Positions 12,521-23,932 of a stretch of DNA of 64,000 nt are shown in pieces. A program made the position numbers and the translations under genes. The stretch is from contig RQOL01000644.1 in NCBI GenBank assembly GCA_013076295.1, positions 22,640 to 86,639 on the forward strand, read 5' to 3'. The number at the start of each line of letters is the position of its first letter. Position 1 is the stretch's first letter. The notes under the pieces are model-generated. The model ran no database searches. It worked only from the letters and a program-made list of their open reading frames with translations, and had not been told where the DNA came from. This DNA is from Sanderia malayensis (Eukaryota; Cnidaria; Scyphozoa; Semaeostomeae; Pelagiidae).

Positions 12521-14359
12521 GTCACATGATGGGTGTGGGAAGGCAGTGGCTAGCGGCTCGTACGAAGAACCAAATCGGCATCCCAAACACCTAGCAGCCT
12601 CTTGGTATGTCCCATCCCATATTATGCTAACGACAACAAATCCTGCATCTGCCATAAAATTTAAAACTGTTCTAGTCAACTGAGCCAGGACACCACTCAG
12701 GACTTTGTTGTAAAAGAAATAGCCTATGATGGACTTCCATGTGACTCCAGTATTTCCCACAGCCATGAAAACGCCAATTCTTCTTTATCTTCGATGGAAA
12801 CATTGCAACCATAATCGACGAAACCCATGTATTTTTGTTCTCTGGTGCTCCATATTGTTTGCTTTCTGATACTCATTCCATCAATGACAATGGAGACGTC
12901 TTTTCCTATTTCACCTTTTGCAAGCTTTTCCGTTAAACTTTGGAACACAATTGAAAGGAAACCAGGCTTACAATCGACTGACGAAAACCAATTTCTCAGT
13001 GACGATGGATGCGGCAGCAATAAAATTTTTCGAGCATAAGCATATGCTTTTTGCGAGTGACAAAATAAACTCATTGCAAACTGCTTCACACTATCAGAAT
13101 ATCTTTGGCATCTGGCTTGTCGATCCTTGTTTTTATGGATGTAAATATTATGTCATGCTGAATACCTATCATGGCAATAATAACAATAATTATCATGTTA
13201 ATATTGGCAAATAAGGAAACAAAACTAACAAACCTTATTTATCAGAAAATGTTCCACTCTTGCTGCCGTAAAACTTAAAAATCATACCTTTGAACTCTCT
13301 CGCAAGGACATTGCTGGCTTCATTTGTGAGTTTTCCTTGTTCTTTTAAATTTTCCAGCAGATCATTAAGCGAATTTATTTTTTCATTTTTTCTCCGCATT
13401 GCTGTTGCAATTTTTTATCTTTGCCACATCCGGCGCAATAATTTCGGCTCTTTTACTTTGGCAAACTTCCTCCCTTTTGCGGCGAGCATATGAATGTTCA
13501 CATTCAATCAGTTTGAACTTTTTGCACGGTACTACTTCATTTTCTAAATTTATGTTGCGTTCCTTCAGCGATCATTTTTTGGAATTTTGTGACACCGGAG
13601 ATACAAGTAATGGTATTGCATTTTTTAAGACAAGGTATTTTCCTGGATCCTTGGTCTAAAAAATGTTCTTCAGAGAAGTGCCTTGAGCAAATTCGCGAGT
13701 TACTTGAAAATTGTTTTCCCCTATGGCGATATTTTTCATCCATACTTCACGCCTTTGAACTGACTTTGGCAAACTAAAAAAAATGTATTTTTATGCTAAG
13801 TACGGATGAAATTAAGAAAAAGTATATCAATGTATATATACCCAAGGAAATTTTATTTTAAATGGTACAGACTTACCGGTGATATGAAATTTTATTCCCA
13901 GTTTTTTCTCGTGCTCTTTTCTTTTCTGCTTTGTGCATTTCACAGCAATGCAACAATTATGTGGCATTACTTCACCATAGCAAAGTCGAAGCTGGAATTT
14001 ACTAATAACTAAATTTTTCTTAATAAAATGAACTATAAACTTATAACGAACACGTTAGCCCATTGTTTTTTATCAATTAACTGCTGAAAAAATTCTTTGT
14101 TTACAACTTTCGGCAAAAAAAAATTTCAAAAGTTGTTCAAATTTAACGCTGTAGATTCCCGCGAAATGTCACAATGCTCGCACCAGGCCTCTTACGCATC
14201 CTTGGAGGTTGAAAACCTTGCGTCCCTGTGCTCAAACACAGGGTTTCGATGCATCAAGTGGTAAAAAATGGCCGCCATTGGAGGGTGAGATGGCGTCTGG
14301 AGGGTGAGCCCCTGAGTCGCACTCTAGATTATCTTATATCCTATCTCTATGGTTTTCTC

Positions 14360-15004
14360 TCTTCTCTTTCTGCGCAGTAAGTAAACTCTGCACGCAGGCC
14401 TTAGATTTGTATAATTGATTGGAAACGTATTCACAGATAACTGGGTTTTCCATTTATTTGTTATTTTTATTTATTTGCCTTATTTGCTTATTTGCTTTTC
14501 CTGATACACATTACATTTGGTGGCCTTCCAAATTAATTTTGTAGTTTCAAGCGAAAAACAACATTACATGATATACCGGGTGTCCCAAAAAGATCCTATT
14601 TTTGGCTGCCACTCATAACTCAAATTTCTCGTTAAGTGTTTCAAAATCTGATCAATGTTTCCATTCAAATCTGCATCTGAGTTTAAATTTCTGAGGCTAA
14701 TTGTGTTGCTCATTTTAATCTATGCCCTCTCAATAATTGTCCCAAAACGAAAATTGGTTAACTGTTAATTGGCGCGCGGAATCGTTTTCTGCGTACAAAG
14801 TTTAGTATAAACACAAATTTGCAGCCAATGAAAGATCTTTTATCATTAAATACACCTATCACTGCATTATCCACTTCATTTTTTCTACTTTCAACTTTAT
14901 TACTCATGTCATATCCATCACATTTTTAATTAGCACACATTACCACAACTCCTACAAAGTTCGTTAGCTTGATCTGAGTAACAGAATGCTTCTTTCTTCT
15001 GCAG
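14360..15004. other. Intergenic, with a solo transposon end
   Basis: At 14574-14591 the sequence ataccgggtgtcccaaaa repeats the end-like motif seen at 8072. The stretch ends in a pyrimidine-rich tract and ctgcag at 14999-15004, which acts as the acceptor for the exon that follows. Confidence 0.35.
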
Positions 15005-17374
15005 GAAACTTTCCAGCGCTCTTATCATTGCCTATCTTCTGTGCTTATGGTCAAGCATGAATACTGCACTGACTGGTGATGAAGCAGCAGGGTTGCTTAA
15101 GTTTTCAAGCGGACAGCTAGGGAGAATCAACGCCGGCCTTGGGATATTTTCTCGTTCCAAAATCGTGGCCTCTTTGTCAAGAGCTCTTCGAGGAGAAGAC
15201 ATAGGGAGTGTTCGAGAAGGCTTGCAACAAGCTATTGTCACTTTGGCTGTTCTCGATGTCGGTGGTGGAGTCCTGGCACCGTATGCCTCGAATCTTATTG
15301 AAGATGTTACAACAAAGCCAATTTTTCAAAAAACTGACTCCAGTATTGCCAAACAATCATTGAGCTTAGCTACACACCCCCAGACGATCAAGCCGCAGTT
15401 GAAGCATGCGCCAAAGAAAATCTCATGAAGCAATTGGACGTATACTCGCGTGCTCAGTTGTACAATGCAAACAGGTACTTCACCGAAAATAGATTTGAAA
15501 GAAGTGACATGTATGTTGTAAATCAAGGGCACCTTCCAACCTTTTTCGAATACAACCCCCTTTCGGTTCAGTTTGGCACGATCTCTGAATATCATCCGCG
15601 TGGCTTTAAAACTTGGAGTCACACATGTGAGCGACCAGCTTTTGGAAACCAAAGCATACATCCGGGGGGTGCAGCTCCAAATGCTTGCCAATATTTATTG
15701 GAAGGAAAAGAGGAATTTTCTCGATTGTCCACACGTTCGACATTGGGTTATGGGTTCTATGGATTCACCAAAAACGTTAGGCTAAATGAAAAAATTACAA
15801 CTATTGACAGTGACAGCGACCACACAGAAGAACCATATAAAGGCTCGATTGTTTTAGTTCCAACTGACAAAGTTCAATCATCCTTCCTAGAAGGTCATGG
15901 TATGAGCAGCGCAAGTGCCAGGAAACTTCGACCCTTGAATACTAACACAGCTGCAAAAGGAGGGGTAAATGCTGCCAAAGATGACGTCATTTCAATTGGG
16001 AGCATGCCCAATCTTGGTGAATACTACAAAGTAACTGTGAACACGGGAGCCGGCAACGATGCTTTGAACATAGATGGACAGATTGGGCCACTTACAAGGT
16101 CAAACCCTCCTTTGACAGCAAATTTAGGGAGCGGTCAAAATACTCTTAGCTTCGATGGTATTGCAAGTGATTCCCCAATAAAGGGAATCATGTTTAGTGC
16201 GCCACATGGCCTAATCAGGTACTTTCGCTCTCTCACACCAAGGAGCATGCAGACCATCGGCAGGGTGAAAAATGTCAAAATTCTTGGGGCGTCTCCATTT
16301 ACAGACCATATTAAGTTAGCTGCAAGTCCAACAGATGAAAAGGTATTTGGTTTTACCGTCATTAAATCTAAAGGATTAGCCACTTATGAAGTCGATCTGT
16401 CCAAAATCAATAATCGTGGTGTCAGACGTTTCAAGATTATTGACAGCAGCAGCACGTCAGATGGCAATTGCGATGATCACAATCCCGAGTTAAGGATAAC
16501 TAATTTGATCAAGGAAAGCGTTGTCAACGACATTCTGTTTCAAGGAGATAGGGTGAAGATTTATTCAAAAAAGTCGGGCAGGTATAGATTTCGAGGATTG
16601 GGAGAGCGAAGAAAACGGATGGCCCTAGAAGAGGAAAGAGTGGATAATCAAGATCTGACCGGAAGGCAACTTTGCAGTGGAGACGACTCGTCGCATCCAG
16701 AAGGAGGCCAAGGAGGAAAATATCTCATGGCAACTGTAACATTGTACAGTAAATGCCCAGTCAGAGTAACAACTAAAAATATCGAAGGGGATTGTGTGAT
16801 GCGGCCAAGAATGATGAATGAGCTAGACAAAAACTTCTTCCATGGTTCGAAGACACTGGTTGATTTCAGCAACAGAGAATATTTGGGAACAGACAATACT
16901 GATTTTGTTGAACTTAAATGTCCCACCAACAAAATCACTCATGCAGTACAAATTAATCTCAAGAGCACATCTTCGGACACTCGAGACATATTGATGATCA
17001 GTGATGAGTGATTTTTCAGTGATTGTGACATAAACAAGCAGAATTCACCCAAGTTGGTGAAATCTCAAAGCCAGCAGAGCAAATGGGTAATGCAAATATT
17101 TGACGTGCCAGAAAAATTTGACGAACAAGGAAGGACAGTGATCCTGAAAGGTGTCGACCACATTGTCAATGAAATTGGTCAAATAATTGCCGATTTGACG
17201 GGAGATGAAACAGAGATTAATCTTTATGACGCATACGTTAAAGGGACCCTTCAAGACGCTGGTAAAATACTACAAGAAGATAGAAGTGAGGAGATCAAAA
17301 AAAGCATGCTTGTTTGCATAAAAGAAGAATCTGAAATGACTCCAGAAGAAAAGGAACTGTGTGAGACAGAGTGA
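15005..17374 (+). pseudogene. Large orphan gene, one long exon with frame lesions
   Basis: After a good acceptor at 15004 a frame runs through a hydrophobic stretch (ALIIAYLLCLW) and an ATG at 15057 to a stop at 15428. The protein clearly continues in another frame: reading back from 15425 gives IELSYTPPDDQAAVEACAKE in the frame that then runs 528 codons to a TGA at 17009-17011. That points to a one-base indel near 15345-15362. Past the TGA the same frame stays open to 17374 (ending KELCETE), so the TGA may also be a lesion. I see a glycine/alanine helix-rich start, and a middle part with GAGNDALNIDG and LGSGQNTLSFDG, faintly like the short glycine-aspartate repeats of bacterial secreted proteins. 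I do not recognise the family and assign no function. It is almost intron-free among intron-rich neighbours, so a transferred or retrocopied origin is possible. Confidence 0.55.
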
Positions 17375-17757
17375 CACTGGTTTCATTCAATTTACTTTTC
17401 ATCCTTAAATAGGAGAATCATGTAGTTAGGTTAACTGCTTTACTGATAAGCTTTTTTGAAGTTATCAATGATATTCTTCAAAATATTCAACTTTTTGTGC
17501 TTCTTTTATTCCAAAAATCTGCGTATTTCCTAAGAAAAGGTTCCCATTTGTCATTTTTAATTGGAGAAGTCTCTTACTGAAACTTATTTTGGCATTAATT
17601 TTCTGAAGTTTTTAGAAAATGGAATATTTCAGATAAATAGCGAGGCTTAATGGTTAAGCAAAACCTTTGCAGCAAAAGACAAACTGCATGAACTCATTTT
17701 GTATTTCATTAGCAGACAATGTTGACAACCAATGAGCGACAATGTGAACACCCAAAG

Positions 17758-17979
17758 CAGGGGCGTAGGTAGAGGGGGGTCAGGTGGGGCAAAAACCCCC
17801 TGTAAAGCTAAACTGCTGTTTTGTCGAAAAATTGCTGGTCTTGTCGGAAAATTAATGTTCTGTTTACGTTCAATTCCAGCTAATTTCCTTATCTTATATT
17901 CGTAGTCTTGAAGAAACAAAAAGCAAAAATCTAAATTTCTGCTCCCCCCCCTATAAATTTTTTTTCTCTATGCCGTTGA
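17758..17979. mobile_element. hAT-like MITE
   Basis: The left end is CAGGGGCGTAGGTAGAGGGG and the right end is a degraded complement (ccccccctataaa to ctctatgccgttg). The interior (cgaaaaattgctggtcttgt) matches the copy at 39911-40148 in the opposite orientation, which defines a family. No clean target duplication is visible here. Confidence 0.6.
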
Positions 17980-18307
17980 CCCAAAGCTTACCTTAAGGAA
18001 AAGTGTAACCATCGCAGGAAAACAGCAAGAAAAACAAGTGCTAATCGGTGTTGGTGGTTCACTATTAAAGAAATATCGCAAAATTAATATCAAGTAATAA
18101 CAATACGATAAAAAAAGGATAAAATCAAATTCAATGAATACATAAACACACAGGAAAGCAAAACACAAATAGCAGCAAAAAAATAATTAGGAATAATAAG
18201 CAGGGAGAAATAAATTGTTGAGCCTAAATCACTCTGAAAGCGAATATAAAAATATGTTCATCTACAAATCTACAAATTTTTAGATTTACAGATCTTTATT
18301 AAAGTTA

Positions 18308-18837
18308 AATTGCCAATATCATTAACAGGAAGAACGAAGTACCAACAATAATTAAGAAGGAAAACATTGAACAAAGAAGAGGTGGGTTCAACAAGGATCA
18401 AGAGGAATCTCTATCAACGATCCCCATCAATTGCAGTAACATCTTGCAAACAAGGAGATGCCAATTGCAAATTGTTGAATCTCATCATTAGAAAGGAAGA
18501 TACGAAAAACAGGTTAAATAGAGTATCTTAGGATTCAAAGAAGAGAAAGATGGATTGGGTAAGTGTCAAAAAAGTCTGTTCAAATTATACCTCTCAAATA
18601 AACTAACAATTTGCAACACGAAAGGTTAATTGACATTGCTAATATCATCAACAGGAAGAAGAAAGTACCAACGATAATTAAGGAGGAACAACATTGAACA
18701 AAGAACAGGTGGATTCAACAATGATCAAGAGGAATCTCTATCAACGATCCCCATCAATTGCAGTAACATCTTGCAAACAAGGAGATGCCAATTGCAAATT
18801 ATTGAATCTCATCTTTAGAAAGGAAGATATGAAAAAC
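18308..18837. repeat. Direct repeat, two units of about 205 bp
   Basis: 18308-18510 and about 18628-18837 are more than 90 percent alike by eye, sharing gaatctctatcaacgatccc and the following sequence. They are separated by about 120 bp. Degenerate fragments of the same unit recur at about 18860-18905 and 19020-19050. No coding potential. Confidence 0.75.
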
Positions 18838-19400
18838 CTCCGAAAAAGATGAATTGGAATTTGTTGAATCTGGTCAATAGTAAAAAGATATGAAGAGCCT
18901 CCAGAAAAGGAATATAACATGGAAGGAACAAATAAATAGAGGCGGTATTTCTTTAAGAAATATGTCTTTTAGGAAATCATCCTAATTAATTGCAATAACA
19001 TGATGCAAAAATTGAAGTGTTAATTGGAATTGTTTATATCATCAACAGGAAGAACAGACCCGTGAAGGACATTCAAAAAAGAAATACAAGATCAAAATAT
19101 GGAGATAGATTTGCTAAGACCTCAAATGGCATCTTTCTTCCACCACTGTTGTCAATAAAGTCCTTATGATGCAAAGAAAAATATGTCGAGTAAAGAATTG
19201 TTTACTTTCATTAAGAGCAAGGAAAGGAAATGCAAAGGACATTGCAACAAGAATGAAAAAACCAGAAGAATAACTTGACATACTGACACATATAGTATTA
19301 AAAATTAAAAAATCAATAGAAAATGTATTAATAATCACCATTATACGATTTTGTTTCTTGATTGAGGCTGGCAAGTGTGGACATTGGTTGATTTAGATAG

Positions 19401-19716
19401 GCTAGGCTAGGCCATTTCATTTATACCTAGTCATGTAAAGCCTGTAAAAATATTTGAAAATGGAATGTACATGTCTCTTAGCATAAGGTAAAACCGTTAC
19501 TGTAATGAGACTAGGCAAATTATGTACGGTTATTAGTGATATAAATACTCACAAACCTGGATATTGGCATGTCTTTTTAAAGTTCAATGCACTGCATAAT
19601 TTTAATTTAATAATGTTGATTCCTGCACGTGGGCAATTGTCCCTCCCACCCTCATTCATACAACAGCATGGTTGGGAATCTTTCTCAACTTGGAAAAGTT
19701 ATTCTGATTTCCTTGT
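19401..19716 (+). repeat. Dispersed repeat, copy 2
   Basis: This is the uninterrupted counterpart of 4318-5240. It starts near taggctaggccatttcattt and ends at tttctcaacttggaaaagtt. The class is unknown; no terminal repeats or tail were seen. Confidence 0.55.
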
Positions 19717-19947
19717 CTTGCAGTAACCTTTATAAAACGCGGACCAAAACACAATGTCAGCATTAAGGGACACACACAAAACTTTAGCAAGGAATTAATG
19801 TCAATATTAAAATTACGAGCTGAGATATTTCCCTAACCTCAATTGCTTTTTTATCAGCGGTATTCATATTTTTTCAGTACAAAATGACAGATTGCTTTAT
19901 TATACACAAGAGAAAACTTGCCAATCAAAATACCGTCATTTAATTTC

Positions 19948-20049
19948 AAGGATGATAGATAGCGAATCCGTTTTAGGATTCCCTATCTTTTGCTATCTTG
20001 CTATCTATCTATCACCATCTATCTATCCGTGTTAGGATCTATCATCCTT
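19948..20049. repeat. Inverted repeat with a tetranucleotide core
   Basis: aaggatgatagat (19948-19960) is the exact complement of atctatcatcctt (20037-20049). A smaller inverted pair (gaatcc and ggattc) and a ctat-rich run lie between. It could be a very short MITE or a slipped microsatellite. Confidence 0.6.
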
Positions 20050-20376
20050 AAAATTTTGTCACTAATTTGAGTAGAGCATTTGCAAAAAATATAGATTCAT
20101 TTCAAATACATCCAGAACGATTTATCAACAATATATCAAATAATAACATGAACATAATAAACAATTAGTAAAAAACAATTGGTGTACGTGAACCGATAAC
20201 AGAACGAATAACGATAAGATAAGTGTTGTAACTCATGTATGAGCATGCGTCACAAACATTAAAACACTTTTCAATGGCTTTGTCATTACTTCAAAACACT
20301 CTTCCCTTCCTTTCGACTTATTTCAATAATTGAAAATAAAGTAACATTGTCAATAAATGAGAAGGACGTGTTTTCT

Positions 20377-22237
20377 TCAAGTCCAACGTAAGGCTTCTTC
20401 TTTCTCTTTTGGTGGTTTATATTCTTCTTTCACTTTTCCTTTGTTATACTCTTGAGAATATTTGAGAAGTTTTAGTGTTGCCTTTCGTGTGTATTTGTGA
20501 CAATAAAATCCAAACACTGCGTGTATGAGGATCAAAATAGATCCCAGAATTACAAAGCTGACCCATTCAAACACTTGTACTCTTTTGGGAGAACTTGCCA
20601 ATAGAAATGTAGATGCGGCATTTTGTAGTGCCATTAAAAACTGGAAAAACATGCATGAAGTCAGAAATTTGTCAAGCAATGTGGGGTAAGGAACATGGGG
20701 AACAAATGTATTGACGACGTATTTCAAAGCGACGGATGCTAGAAGCAGGGTCAATGAAATCTGAATTTTTTCGCCAAATTGGCTCGCAGTAACAGCATAC
20801 GAAGTAAACGTTAAGGTGTGATATAATAACCATATTTCCTTCGAACATATGTCTTAATGGTATACAGTGGATAATTATTCCTGGATGCGCCGGTTATTTC
20901 CACCTCTTTGCTTCGAGTATCCTCATTTTTCACAAGAACATATTCTTTAAGTTCCCAAATATTTTTGGCACTAAAGTTCCAGGTACGAATGTTGTCATTT
21001 TTCAGGAAGTCTTTATGGAATTGAATTTTTTCAGTTGTCCAATTTGATGTCATTATCAACGCTAGTTATTGATAATCAAAAGGAAAGCATTCGATGTTCA
21101 GCTCTTCTTTAAATGTCCCTCTGATGTGATAATAGAAGTTCACTTCTGGTGAAATTTCCCTACAAAGGATGAAATTAATTATAAATATATTTTTTTAAAG
21201 CATTGAGTGCATTTAGATCCAAAGTTATCACGGTAAAGTGTGCATTGCTTTATCTTTATCCATCAAAAACGTTTACTGTCATTTTTTCTAATTTTCAGGT
21301 AACTTCAAAGTTTGCTTCCAGAGCCTTACATGCAGCAACAACAGTATGAAAAATTCTTTGAAATGTTTTGCGCTATTTTATTTATTTGTTGACAATCTCT
21401 ATGCTGTCAGTTGATCACACGAATTTTTATATAAGGAAACCCTTAATCGCAACCCTAAAGCTAAAAAGGCCCCAAATAATTAAATCACTCATACTAGTGA
21501 AAACATTTTTAAGGAACTTTTCAAAACTGAATAGTTTTAAGCCTCGGATACACGAGCACTTCAAATTTTTCATAAACAGTTAGATGCAGAGCGTAAGGAG
21601 ATGTGAGCTCCAAACTGTCTATTGTTGTTTTGCTCAGTAAAATGAGTAACATGCCTCAACTCTTAACTGCTGAAAGTTTCTAAATCCACTTTTTTATTAC
21701 TAAGATCTAAACAAAAGTTAACGAAATTCTTGACATTAATCGTAGAGTAGAAAAGCGAATTTGTCACAACCTTGTTCCTTGTTTCTTAGAAACCAGTTTC
21801 TTATAAAAAGATGAGTGTAATATGAAAAATAAACACCATACCTGCCTTGGTTTATACAAAGTTTGATTCCTGTCAAATTTTTCAAATTGGACAAGGTTTA
21901 TAAAATAAATGCCGGGCTCCCAGTAGCTTTGCCAATCTATATCTTTATTTTTACCAACCATATTCTGCAACTCTGGATCTTCCCATCGCAATGACAGAAA
22001 AAGTTCACAAACAAATTGTTGATTGACAGTATCAATGTCACCCACCGCCAAAATGCTTACTCTTACATAGACATCGACTTTCCCTTTACAATTTGTTAGC
22101 CATGTCATTTCGGTTGCTGGATCATAGCGAGTGTTTTTCTCAATTTTTCGAAGCGTTTCAAGTCTTTTGTCCATATCTGCAAGCTTCGAGTTCACAACTG
22201 CCATATTATAATTCAAAATACGCATTTCGTGATCCAT
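20377..22237 (-). pseudogene. Pentameric ligand-gated ion channel, decayed
   Basis: The first recognisable exon (22237-21842; ATG tentative, no signal peptide) holds a short coiled stretch and the start of a ligand-binding domain (FLSLRWEDPEL, WEPGIYFIN). The second (from 21159) has the loop motif FPFDYQ, with only one of the two cysteines usual in Cys-loop receptors, followed directly by an in-frame TAA, then the rest of the beta domain (IMTSNWTTEK to RRKYGYYI). The third part (20800-20377) begins inside the first membrane segment (LTFTSYAV). It continues through M2 (QISLTLLLASVALKYVV), M3 and M4 to a lysine-rich tail. About 20 residues of M1 are missing and the frame changes there. The first exon join is also out of phase by one base. 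With three independent lesions this is a pseudogene of a membrane receptor. Confidence 0.8.
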
Positions 22238-22267
22238 ATTTTCTGATGGAACGTGTTTATTCACCAA

Positions 22268-23225
22268 CAGTTGTCATAATTCTCTTCTCAGATGCTTGCA
22301 TTAAAAATCTATAGTTGTTCACAACTTTTTTCCAAGTACTTTAGACAGATTGAAAAGTAATTTGGAATGAAAATAATTCAATAAAAATAGTCACGCTTTA
22401 CAAAAGAGCTTCAGTCAGGCATGATAAAAGAAGTCTTTTATGTTTTCATTGCTTTATGCAGCAGAAAGGACGCTAATCATGTTATCAGATGTTTATATTG
22501 ATTTGAGCTAGCGTAGCGTGGGATGAGCGAATTATTGTGAACAAGGCTGTAAACAAGCAGTAACGTAACGTGAAAAACAGGGCTTTAAACTTAGTCCTAT
22601 TATTCAAGTTAAAGAATTTTATCCATAAATACATATACATTATTATCAACATTTACATCCTTAAACTGGCACAACATGACGACTCCCATGGTGCACATGC
22701 CAATATACCTTGCCTATACTCAATATTCTTGTCTTTAGTGGTTGTACCCGTTGTTCTGCTATGCTACATTTGTTTACGTGAGTTTTCTTACTTTATGCGG
22801 GCACTGTGCAGTGCAGGAATACGTTCAGTAGAGGCTAGGGAGCAGCAAAGCATGATCAAAAACAGAGTTCAAAATATGTTTTGTTTACCAATCTCCATTT
22901 TTGACTCGCGACACGCATGCGCAAGTGAATAAATATTGGTGAGCGAGGAAAAATGTTTTGTTCTGTGTCTGTGTTCTGTGTTTCTGTTTACTTGCCCATA
23001 TAAGATATGTGCCTCAGATTCAAGCGTTCACTTTTGATTTGGAATGAGGCTACCAGGTATGATATCATTTTACAAGTTTCTCATTGGATAAAATGTAAAC
23101 TTGTTTTGTTGATTATTTTTTTAATTTATTATAAATAACCATAGCTATTTTATTGTATTGGCGAATTCTCACTTTATTAACCGACTTTTATTAGTTAAGG
23201 CCTATTCTACAGGCTATTTTTGTAT
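22268..23225. other. Intergenic, no gene seen
   Basis: AT-rich sequence between the channel pseudogene and the left end of the large transposon. An open frame at 22570-22932 is without motifs. The last 27 bases (from 23199) resemble the inner side of the transposon's right terminal region; see findings. Confidence 0.4.
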
Positions 23226-23303
23226 ATAGATGATATGCATATTGACGTCACAGAACTCATTCTTTTCGGACTGAGTGGTAAAATGAGTGGCAAAATGGCG
23301 GCC
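23226..23303 (+). repeat. Left terminal inverted repeat of the KDZ element
   Basis: Outer block 23226-23253, spacer 23254-23270, inner block 23271-23303. The outer block contains ttgacgtcac, a perfect cAMP-response-element palindrome (TGACGTCA), and atatgcat. The inner block contains the in-frame start ATGAGTGGCAAAATGGCGG of the SWIM-finger gene. Confidence 0.88.
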
Positions 23304-23932
23304 GCGAAAAAGGCGCCGAAGGAGAACGCCCCTTTTGGAGCTTGTCACTCGCCTTCTGTACATTACTCTGGTCTCACCTATGAGCTAAAATTAGTTTACG
23401 ACCAGAAGTTGCAATTTTTACAGATATCAGACCCATATTTATTGAATAAGTCTGATTTTGATACTCCTCTGGAGCAGTGGCCTAAATTTTCTTACGCAGC
23501 CGTTTACAATTATCTGGTTACTTCAAAAAGCAATTTTACCCATTCAAGTTTGAAAGCTTATAAAAGTATGAATGCATATCCGTATGTTGTCACTTGCCAA
23601 ACCTATGAGGAAATTTGTAAGCGAATCCAGCCCCCCTTGTATCTTTTTTTTGCCAAAGTACGATACTCGCAGTATTTTCACAAAAATTGCCTAATCAAGC
23701 TTGGGTCGTCGTTAATGATGATGGATCTGTATGTAGGGGACATTATACTTGTTTTGTCAGACAAGGGGAAGTCTGCTCTCATGTTGGGGCAATTTTTTTT
23801 CATATTAATAGTGTTTCTGAGTTCAGAGAAAAGTCTACATCTTCTTGTACTTCAGAACTTTGTTCTTTGTTGGGTAACAACTCAACCAACCCCACTAGAT
23901 ATATATATATATATATATACACAAACTCTGTT
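23283..23932 (+). pseudogene. SWIM zinc-finger protein, frameshifted
   Basis: The ATG at 23283 lies inside the left inverted repeat. The product begins basic (KMAAAKKAPKEN) and continues with phrases such as WPKFSYAAVYNYL and SLKAYKSMNAYPY, seen in invertebrate proteins that carry a SWIM finger and often a YqaJ-type nuclease. At about 23685, beside a run of five A, the frame must change by one base. It then reads NQAWVVVNDDGSV and the SWIM finger CRGHYTCFVRQGEVCSHVGA. Soon after it runs into a (TA)n microsatellite and is lost. No nuclease domain follows. It is probably an accessory gene of the transposon that has died. Confidence 0.65.
23899..23922. repeat. (TA)n microsatellite
   Basis: About eleven TA units lie directly downstream of the SWIM finger and mark the end of the recognisable coding sequence. 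Confidence 0.9.

Larger units (their letters stand above)
11313..13967 (-). pseudogene. THAP-domain P-element transposase, broken
   Basis: The first exon (13967-13877) starts ATG and encodes a THAP zinc-finger start (C..AVKC, then GIKFHIT), followed by a good donor. The next segment (about 13770-13540) completes the THAP domain (LPKSVQRREVWMK, then RICSRHFSEEHF) but in two different frames, neither in phase with exon 1. A coiled-coil segment at about 13430-13290 also needs a frame change. The catalytic region at 13120-12724 (AYAYARKILLLPHPSSLRNW, IDGMSIRKQ) continues into 12724-12528 (SIIWDGT) and is interrupted there by a MITE. A C-terminal part lies at 11654-11313. P-type transposases use a THAP domain to bind the element ends and an RNase H-like core for catalysis. 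At least three frame breaks make it inactive as written. Confidence 0.85.
11289..14351 (-). mobile_element. P element with perfect ends
   Basis: The 32-bp terminal inverted repeats at 11289-11320 and 14320-14351 are identical (outermost bases CATAGAGATAGGATATAAG). An identical 8-bp target duplication, gttttctc, lies at 11281-11288 and 14352-14359, the length typical of P elements. The element is 3063 bp and carries a THAP9/P-type transposase gene on the minus strand. Perfect ends and target site point to a recent insertion, although the gene inside is damaged and carries a nested MITE. It was probably mobilised by another copy. Confidence 0.93.
17375..20376. other. Gene-free, repeat-rich spacer
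   Basis: The only content I can support is a hAT-like MITE (17758-17979), a direct repeat (18308-18837), a dispersed repeat copy (19401-19716) and an inverted repeat (19948-20049). Open frames here are short and AT-biased. Confidence 0.5.

Noticed and set aside
17009..17011. Selenocysteine or readthrough TGA
   Set aside because: No selenoprotein family is recognisable and I see no clear stem-loop downstream. A simple nonsense lesion in a gene that also has a frameshift is more likely.
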